Source: Hexactinellida sp. DTS-2022 (lineage: Eukaryota; Porifera; Hexactinellida). From it: a DNA stretch of 64,000 bases. The stretch lies in NCBI GenBank assembly GCA_028753945.1, contig JAPNXP010000013.1, forward strand, positions 2,790,001 to 2,854,000. Reading direction: 5' to 3'. Positions 57,367 to 64,000 of the stretch are shown here, in pieces (position 1 is the first letter of the stretch; each line of letters starts with the position of its first letter). The notes beneath the pieces were generated by a model, which saw only the letters and a list, made by a program, of their open reading frames with translations, was not told the origin of the DNA and did not search any database. The translations under genes were made by a program, and so were the position numbers.

Positions 57367-58195
57367 TTTTGTTTATTATAATTAATGTTATACCGTTGTA
57401 TTTAAAGTAACCATTTAATGATTATGAAGTCAAATAAGTGCCATTCTGTTGTGTAACATTTTGTCCAAGTAACATTCTGTCTGTAACGTTATGTCGGTAT
57501 CCCATTAAGTTGAAATGTAATTTGAATATTTAAATAATAATTAAATCAAACATTGGGTACGGCCTGTGCAACCAGAAGAGCACACTCCCATTCGTCTGCG
57601 AGGAGTTTTGATCCTTTAGCTCAGTTGTCCACCTTGGGTTCACGGACGGCATTAGGGGGTCCACAAGATCTCAAATTTCGTTTAACTCTCAATGGAACAG
57701 TATGTCTAATATTTGCTATTTAGGGGTGCGATCAGCTTGTCTTTATTAGTGCTTAATAATTAATTTAGTCAGTTAACGCATTTGTAATACTTTTGAATTT
57801 ATTATCAGTATATTGTATTACATTTTATTCTCGTTTTTCCAAGAAAAAAGTACAAATTTAAATGATTAGTAACAAGGATTTCATTCTTCGTTATGCTGCT
57901 ACTAAAACTAATCGTGTGTAAATTCCTCAAAATTATTATCTTTGCAATTTTGATCTCTTCACAATTTTAGTTGAAGCCTACACCACTTACATTTCATAAC
58001 ATCAAAGATTATTGATTATACTTTCGGTAAGTACAACGATTCATTCTTTTCCTTTTAGTTCCCATTCTATTGAGTTTATCTAAACACTTATTCATCAATA
58101 CGTAATAAATTGTTTTTGATACTTCACATAATTGTACAACAAATCAAATTATTTGAATACAATCTTTCCTAAAAATACATCAATTCACAAATAAC
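57367..58195. other. Non-coding stretch
   Basis: No gene or repeat pair that I can support; 57,430-57,505 has 'cattctgt' repeats. Confidence 0.4.
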
Positions 58196-58548
58196 CAGGG
58201 CGGCATACCCGGTGCGGCAGGTACGACGAGAGCTGTACCACTTTTCAGAGTGGTCCGGCGTCGCCGCACCTCATTTTCAAAAGATTTCCAAATTCGGGGG
58301 CTTTGTCACACAATGCTAAAATGAAATGGACTGAAACCGCTAAAAACAAGTACAAATTCATATGTGGTGCAACAGAAACGGATGCTACGACCATCAAATG
58401 AAAGGTTAACTGTGTAGACAAACACTGGAATAATGAAGATTAAATATTTTATGACAATTTTTGTATCTTGGTAGTCCGTCGTCGCCGTACACTCAGAATA
58501 TTATAAATCGTCCGCCGTACCAATTTTGAAATGGATGTGCCTCGCCTG
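58196..58548. mobile_element. hAT-type MITE (CAGGGCGGCATACC), larger sibling of 11141-11275
   Basis: 353 bp with ends CAGGGCGGCATACCCGGTGC and GCCTCGCCTG. The flanks caaataac and caaatgat match at 6 of 8. 'gtaccacttttcagagtgg' and 'cgccgcacc' motifs are shared with 11141-11275. Confidence 0.75.
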
Positions 58549-59839
58549 CAAATGATTACTCTTGTTACTATCCATTGAAGTTGCTTTTTTAGCAACTTCA
58601 ACTAGGTTATCTAAATTTCATTTCCAAATAATAATTTGGGTAACTTCTAACGACTCCGACTGTATTTTGGTACGTTCTTAATTCAGCCGATTTCCATATC
58701 TCATCAAATATTCGTATCTGCTCTCTTAAAGAACTATAGGATAAATCTCATACCTATTTTTCTTAAAAATATTTATAAATTAGCAACATATGGGAATATA
58801 ACTTACAACAAGAACGTATTAATTCTTCGACTTTATCATTGGTTTGTCATTAATATAAATTTTATTTGCAATTCATTAATTTCAAGGTTTAAATTAATCG
58901 ACTTTTTGATGTTTTGCGATTAATTGTCAATTGATCTCTCCAAACATGCAATATACATATTAGTCACCACTAATTGAGAACTAGATTGAAGTTTGACAGT
59001 GTTTATTAAGAAAGAAATAATAAAAATAGAGACAGTATAATGATTAATTAGATGGAGAACTAGAATTAGAGAAAACTAATTTAACTAGGAAAAGAGAGAA
59101 CTAATTGTTACCAGGGAAGAATTAGAACTATTACTTCATGATTAAGTAGTATGTACGTATGTTTTACTGTTGGACTTTATCATCATATTTCATCAGCCTA
59201 GTATCAACATCAGCAATAAATTACATTTATCTACTTTCATAAAATAGATTAAAGTAGATAGTTTCTTTGTAGTCGATAACATTGTGTCATTGTGTTCATA
59301 AGATTGTTACTGTTAATTACAAGGTATTAATACTGAGGAAAACTTTACATGTGATGTATTATAGTAGTTACTATTTGGAGAATATATTGAGAAAGGTGGG
59401 ATGATAAACAAGTGATTTATTTTGACAGGACTTTAATTGATGAAATAATATAATATTGAGAATTACTATACTAAGTATGATTTCCTAACTTAACAGAAAT
59501 AATTGTCTCATAATGATTAGCCAAATTCTGTATATACAAACCATTTGATGTTGGTGTCTTTATTAGCTGATCAAAACTTAATCCATTTCCAGAAAACTTG
59601 TCCAACGTGTTCCAAGAGGACCCAAATATATCCAAATATCAATATTAAACAGCAGTACAGTTGCGAAAACCTCCTGGTCTGTAGCCCATTTCCCATTCAT
59701 ATTCGTTCCCATTTTGTTAACCCAGTCATGCACATTTCTATAGTTACTCTGAGTGTACACATAATTTGTACGCAAATATTTATTACAGCTCATGCTTATT
59801 TTCCAAGCATCTTTTCAACTATAGGGTTCGTATATCTTA
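58549..59839. other. AT-rich stretch without supportable gene
   Basis: Short frames only, with no recognisable domain and no terminal repeats. Confidence 0.4.
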
Positions 59840-60310
59840 TATTTTAAATCACAATGATTTGTTTGTTTGTTCGGAATTGATTGAAGAACTGGTAAGAGCT
59901 ACATACTTGAAATTTGGCAGAGGGGTAGAAAATATTGTTTCTATGAACAATTTCTAATATCTAATAAAAACATTCACATCTCCCCTCCCTAAAGGTGCCA
60001 AAACTTTAGCCTAATAAATTCGAGCGTTTTCCAGTATGGATTAGCAGCTAGCATTCTATTAGTATAAAATATTTTAGTGTCTCTATCAATTGTTGAATGT
60101 ACATTATATAATGCATATCTGACACTGTGATTTAATTGGTCGAGAGGAATTTCATTCATCCAATCAGTTATTCTTTTCCCTCTGTCTAGCCATACAATTC
60201 TAATAATACATTGTGCCGAATTGATATCCAATTAGTATCAATTAATACAATAACTGTTTCCCATCTGGGTTCAAGGAGTTGTGCAGTTCCGTAATGTTCG
60301 TTAAATTACA
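59840..60310 (-). repeat. Repeat 'Z', copy 2 (uninterrupted)
   Basis: On the - strand an 80-codon frame (60,231-59,989) contains RITDWMNEIPLDQLNHSVRY, FYTNRMLAANPYWKTLEF. The same peptides occur in copy 1 at 36-37.5 kb split by MITEs. Homology continues on both sides of the frame (to ~60,300 and ~59,850). I do not recognise the protein. Conservation of peptide as well as DNA suggests a transposon coding remnant. Confidence 0.7.
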
Positions 60311-60601
60311 ATATTTGGATTATGTATTATACACACGGGCAAGCTCTAAAATCTATAAGATTGTCTGTTTAAGATAGCACCAATATATATATATTCCTTC
60401 GAGTACTTGATTAGTATTTATAAATAATTTACTTTGTCCTTGTAAAAGCTGGGGTTCTCGATATGATGCCACACCTGCTCTGCTATAAATATGCGGTACA
60501 ATAGAATCTGCTAAGTTTTACTCTATTCAACGGTCATTTGTACATAGGCTAGCGGGCTGTTAAGATAAATACTATATGATTTTCCATAATATTACAAACC
60601 T

Positions 60602-60784
60602 GTGTATGAAGCCTTCGAACGTTACGTAAAGCTTCCAAGGGGGAGAAGGATTACGAATGTGGCAGACCGGGCTTTTTATTACAAAATGGCAAAATCGTCA
60701 CGTAAGGAAAGAGAATTTATAGTTTTAGTAATTTTTCGGTACATTTCACAGTATTTAATTAAATACAACCTGCATATAATTTAA
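60602..60784 (+). other. Possible small exon or relic, unidentified
   Basis: A 60-codon frame begins MYEAFERYVKLPRGRRITN and continues VADRAFYYKMAKSSRKEREF. The first ~40 residues are charged and protein-like; the last ~20 look like random AT-rich translation. No clear splice sites and no family recognised. It could be a fragment of a transposon protein. Confidence 0.25.
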
Positions 60785-62062
60785 AAAATTTTTTGCTTTA
60801 AATACAAGCGAGGGTACACAGTGGGCATTTTCAGGGGTATAAGTGGAAATAGGAAAACTATGCTAGATAGACTCTAATGAAGTATTATTGACATATAGGT
60901 TATCGGTAGCTGCGAACCGAATGGCATCATCAAAAATGAAATATGTATTCTCCTAACAGTAGTTTTGGACGATCAATGGTAAATTCATGATTTATTATAT
61001 TTTTGATTTTGTAACAATCATTTATTAATCACCCATGATTATTGATAATACATCTTAAACTTGGGTAAAATAATTGGAATGTTGGTCTTATCCCAGGTAT
61101 TCTATATCTCATTGAATTTATAGAAGGGTAGATGGATGCTGAGTGTAACTATCGCAGGTGGAATTACTCTTAGGAAACCCTAGATAGTTTTAGGTAGCAT
61201 AGTTGTATAATATGGAACATTGCTAGCGCCTAAATTTCTTCCGGATCTCATAAAATTATTTACTGTTATTCAAAAGCATGGATGAATTTCTACTCGGTAA
61301 GCTGATTTAGAGATTTGACTTTAAAATATCATAAACTGCTTTGTTATTCATTATCACTATCAGTTAATGGAGAAATAACTAATTAATTGGATAAATAGTG
61401 GAGAAATTCAATTTACATTATATAAATTTTTTGAGGGGACAATGGTAAATTGAAAAAAAATATCCGGGGTTGGTTTGGGCGGATGCAAAACTAATATAAA
61501 TATTTTGCTAATATGTCTATGTAACATTTAAAAGCATTAGAATATGTGACCACGACCGAGCACCTAATGTTTTTGAACCAAAATGCCAAATAAATTTCCG
61601 TCCGAAATTCATAAATCCTCTCCATAAGATATTGTAAATTTAGCTTCAATTCCACAATGAAATTGTATAATAGCAATGACATCAATAAGTTACAGTCTTG
61701 AGTCTTGATATAAATGACATATTGATAGTATGAATCATCATATGGGTAGAAATCGTACAAGTTTGATTACGATCTTAATATCACAACAGAATTATTGATA
61801 GAAAATATATTTAGATCAGTCATTCCAATTCATATTATTCGTTACCCCGATAGTATATGACTTCGAAAATTAGTATTTCTAGGTTTGAAACAATGGTGAA
61901 TCTGAAAAAATATGATAGTTCGTAATCCAAGGGTGTTGACAAATAACTCTATTTCCCCTGGTTTACCCACTGTGGAGTAATAGGCTCGAGTACAAGTTGT
62001 AAGATCGCGGACGAGCAGCTTGCCGAAATGAAATCCTTCACTTTCGGTTTTAAGGTATGAAA
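60785..62062. other. AT-rich stretch without supportable gene
   Basis: 60,880-60,930 ('attattgacatataggttat' and neighbours) resembles 14,280-14,345, suggesting a short interspersed repeat. Nothing else supported. Confidence 0.45.
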
Positions 62063-62064
62063 TA

Positions 62065-62238
62065 CAGTAGATGTCGGATATAAGCACACCGGTTATAAGA
62101 ACATATCGGATATAAGCACACTGTGTTGGAAAACGTTTGCCATCTACCCTGTATAATTTATGTCGGTTATAAGGACATGCCGGTTATAAGCACCTTAAGT
62201 GCAGTTCCCGACGATGTGCTTATAACCAGCATCCACTG
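62065..62238. mobile_element. Tigger-type MITE
   Basis: 174 bp, ends CAGTAGATGTCGGATATAAG and (complement) CAGTGGATGCTGGTTATAAG, flanked by TA (62063-62064, 62239-62240). Repeats of 'cggatataagcac' inside. Confidence 0.85.
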
Positions 62239-62299
62239 TAGTAGAAAATAGCAATTTCCATCTCCTACTATATATTCCATCAAATGTGGATCATAATTA

Positions 62300-64000
62300 A
62301 GCAAATCTTCCTCGTTGGGTAAGATATCAGAAAAGGAGTATGCCACCTGCTGACAAAATTACAAATTCCATTTTACAAGTTTCAATTTACCACTCAATGT
62401 GAGGTGGACGAAAGTTTGGTAAAGTTTAAAGTATTATACCCGTTTCTACCAATTCTTCATCAGTTATGATGGAAGCTACTTTAACTTCTGGTGATCTACA
62501 ATCCTTATGTAAGGCAGATAATTTTTCATATTTTCGAGGGACAAATTTGTCCTTAGTTTATGTGCTTTATTATCAACTTTGATTTTTTAGTCATATGAAA
62601 TTCATGAATTTTTGGTTTTAAATGGCCACATGTTTGTTTACATTTCCTTGACCACTCTTCAATACTTTGCTCTTCTGAATTGTCTCTAAATCGTTTGTGA
62701 TCTTAAAAACTTTATTAGCTCTCGGATGAAAGGCGAACCGAAATGCACGAATCCTACTTACATTACCGGAATACAATTTTTACTAAGATCTCCAGGTCTT
62801 AAATTAGTTTCAGATAATATTTAACTTTACAATGCGCATCCAATTTTCTACGACAGCATTACTTCAATGAGGATAATTTGAACCTATTGAAATTCTTTTC
62901 AATCCTAATATGATACCACTCCATACCTTAAAATTGGCAAGTAATAAGTTAAGAAGTATCTATAAGATCAAGATTCTAGCAAGGTTGGGATTTACTAATA
63001 TTTTTGAAGCATTATTATTAATATCATTTTCGAAAAGTTTGGCAATGCTAACAAATGTCTCCAAATGGAGATTTTCCTTACAAGTTTACTTCCTTGGTAG
63101 CAATCGAATTCTTGTTTATATAATAAGCTACACTATGCATTAAATGGGTTGAACATAAGTGCAACTACTTGTATTTCTGTTTCTTCCACATTGTTTACTA
63201 CTCTTCTTTCAACACTTATCAAGATAAAGATCGATATCGCACCTAAGAAAAACATTGGATGTACTGTGAATTAAAGCCCAGCTGAAATCTATTTCGATTT
63301 GTGAAATATTAAGATGACCCTCTAGTATTTTCTTTGCATCCAGGGACCATTTGTGTAAAAAATAACTGATTACAGCGCTGGTGTGTCCGGTACTAATCAT
63401 CTCTGCTAGTTGAACTGGGCTAGTTGTGTATGTAGGATGACTTACTTTAAGTGCATATAAAATACTTTTTTTTGTGATGGTTCAATTTTTCTAATTATAG
63501 AACCAGTGGAGTCTATGTGAAAGATTATACTTTTTCTTTGAAAATATGTTAAAATTCGAATTTGATCTTCACTGTATAGATGAATAATAAATGAATTATT
63601 TCCTAAAGATTGAATGTAACCTTTAACATCCCACCTATGTTAATATTATGATAATACTGTTGTAGACTAATTAATTCAGTCCAATTGTCATTATATTATC
63701 TTTGTAAGCTAGATAAATCAAATTTCGCTTTCTGTAAGACTGAACTTCAATTTTATTTAAATTTCCATAGTTAATGCCAAGTCAGTATTTTCGGATGACT
63801 CGAATTGATTATAGAAATATGTAATCACATATGTATCAGTTATTTCTTTTGCAACTTAAATTATTTGCAAATTATATAAATTCCTTGAATGAACAGTTTT
63901 ATTATCTGAATGTTGCTCAAATAAGGCACCAGAAGATATTTACTCTACAATAATAGTAGCATTACTCTTTAAATGATTCAGCCCCTTGATTAAGAATGTA
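62300..64000 (-). pseudogene. DATG-family transposase relic, copy C (runs off the window)
   Basis: On the - strand: VKGYIQSLGNNSFIIHLYS (~63,610), IDSTGSIIRK (first Asp, ~63,510), SPVQLAEMISTGHTS, then EIDFSWALIHSTS (second Asp, ~63,285). Later come SNAVVENWMRIVKLN (Glu, ~62,845) and a C-terminal part to ~62,300. The best-preserved block (63,400-63,209) is open for 63 codons. Stops and shifts interrupt the rest. The motif order matches copy A, including A..MIS and DYSW/DFSW. The 5' part lies beyond the window edge. Confidence 0.7.

Noticed and set aside
59545-59957. 100- and 63-codon frames near 59.5-59.95 kb
   Set aside because: AT-driven composition, no motif, and the right part overlaps the non-coding edge of repeat Z.
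1-64000. tRNA, rRNA or other structured RNA genes
   Set aside because: I looked for T-loop (GGTTCGANNCC-like) and conserved rRNA cores and found none convincing.

Overview
The window is AT-rich metazoan genomic DNA, probably from an invertebrate; I cannot place it more closely. I see no bacterial or viral gene organisation, no rRNA or tRNA, and no CRISPR array. The only host gene I can support is on the + strand: two exons that fit Disco-interacting protein 2 (DIP2). The first carries the N-terminal DMAP1-binding-type motif (CDS 11916-12271); the second is a phase-compatible candidate at 41188-41392. The roughly 29 kb between them would be one transposon-filled intron. Almost everything else is mobile DNA in several nested layers.

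Layout. 1-6.3 kb: a decayed DDE transposase (family 'DATG', named here after its D-A/S-T-G motif), split by a hAT MITE (282-671) and by a Tigger/pogo-type element (1957-6101). The Tigger carries a MULE whose transposase ends in a RING finger, plus further MITEs. 7.6-9.2 kb: a second RING-tailed MULE. 9.7-10.6 kb: a 5' end of a P element, inverted, with a MITE in it. 11.9 kb: DIP2 exon 1. 12.5-17.9 kb: nested hAT, Tigger and TTAA elements and minisatellites. 18.06-21.55 kb: two truncated, oppositely oriented copies of a Ginger/KRBA2-like integrase that share 1,478-bp arms identical wherever I compared them, around a 185-bp spacer. 22-29 kb: repeat relics, a 20-21 bp minisatellite lying between inverted repeats that resemble its unit, a fold-back, and DATG copy B. 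29.58-33.34 kb: a young P element with long, almost identical TIRs and a transposase broken by one frameshift. 33.4-40.2 kb: fold-back pieces, repeat 'Z' with three MITE insertions, and a second Tigger-like element with three insertions. 41.2 kb: DIP2 candidate exon. 41.7-42.7 kb: a 1-kb fold-back palindrome. 43.19-46.50 kb: a nearly complete hAT element. 48.9-53.5 kb: a LINE fragment abutting a Ty3/gypsy remnant whose RT is split by a 1.86-kb hAT element. 53.5-57.2 kb: fold-back copy, P-element copy 2, then a MULE remnant. 57-64 kb: small MITEs, repeat Z copy 2, sparse sequence, and DATG copy C running off the window.

Several MITE insertions can be proved from inside the window: an 8-bp target-site duplication flanks the element, and a related repeat elsewhere in the window has the matching empty site (14913-15086 vs 23259; 10174-10498 vs ~54054; 12478-14051 vs ~36695). 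This gives a relative order of insertions without outside data. No transposase here looks fully intact; the P element and the hAT at 43-46 kb come closest.

Limits. All domain calls come from reading motifs by eye. Family names (Ginger, MULE, P, hAT, Tigger, DIP2) rest on recognised motif patterns, not on a search. The boundaries of old repeats are approximate.
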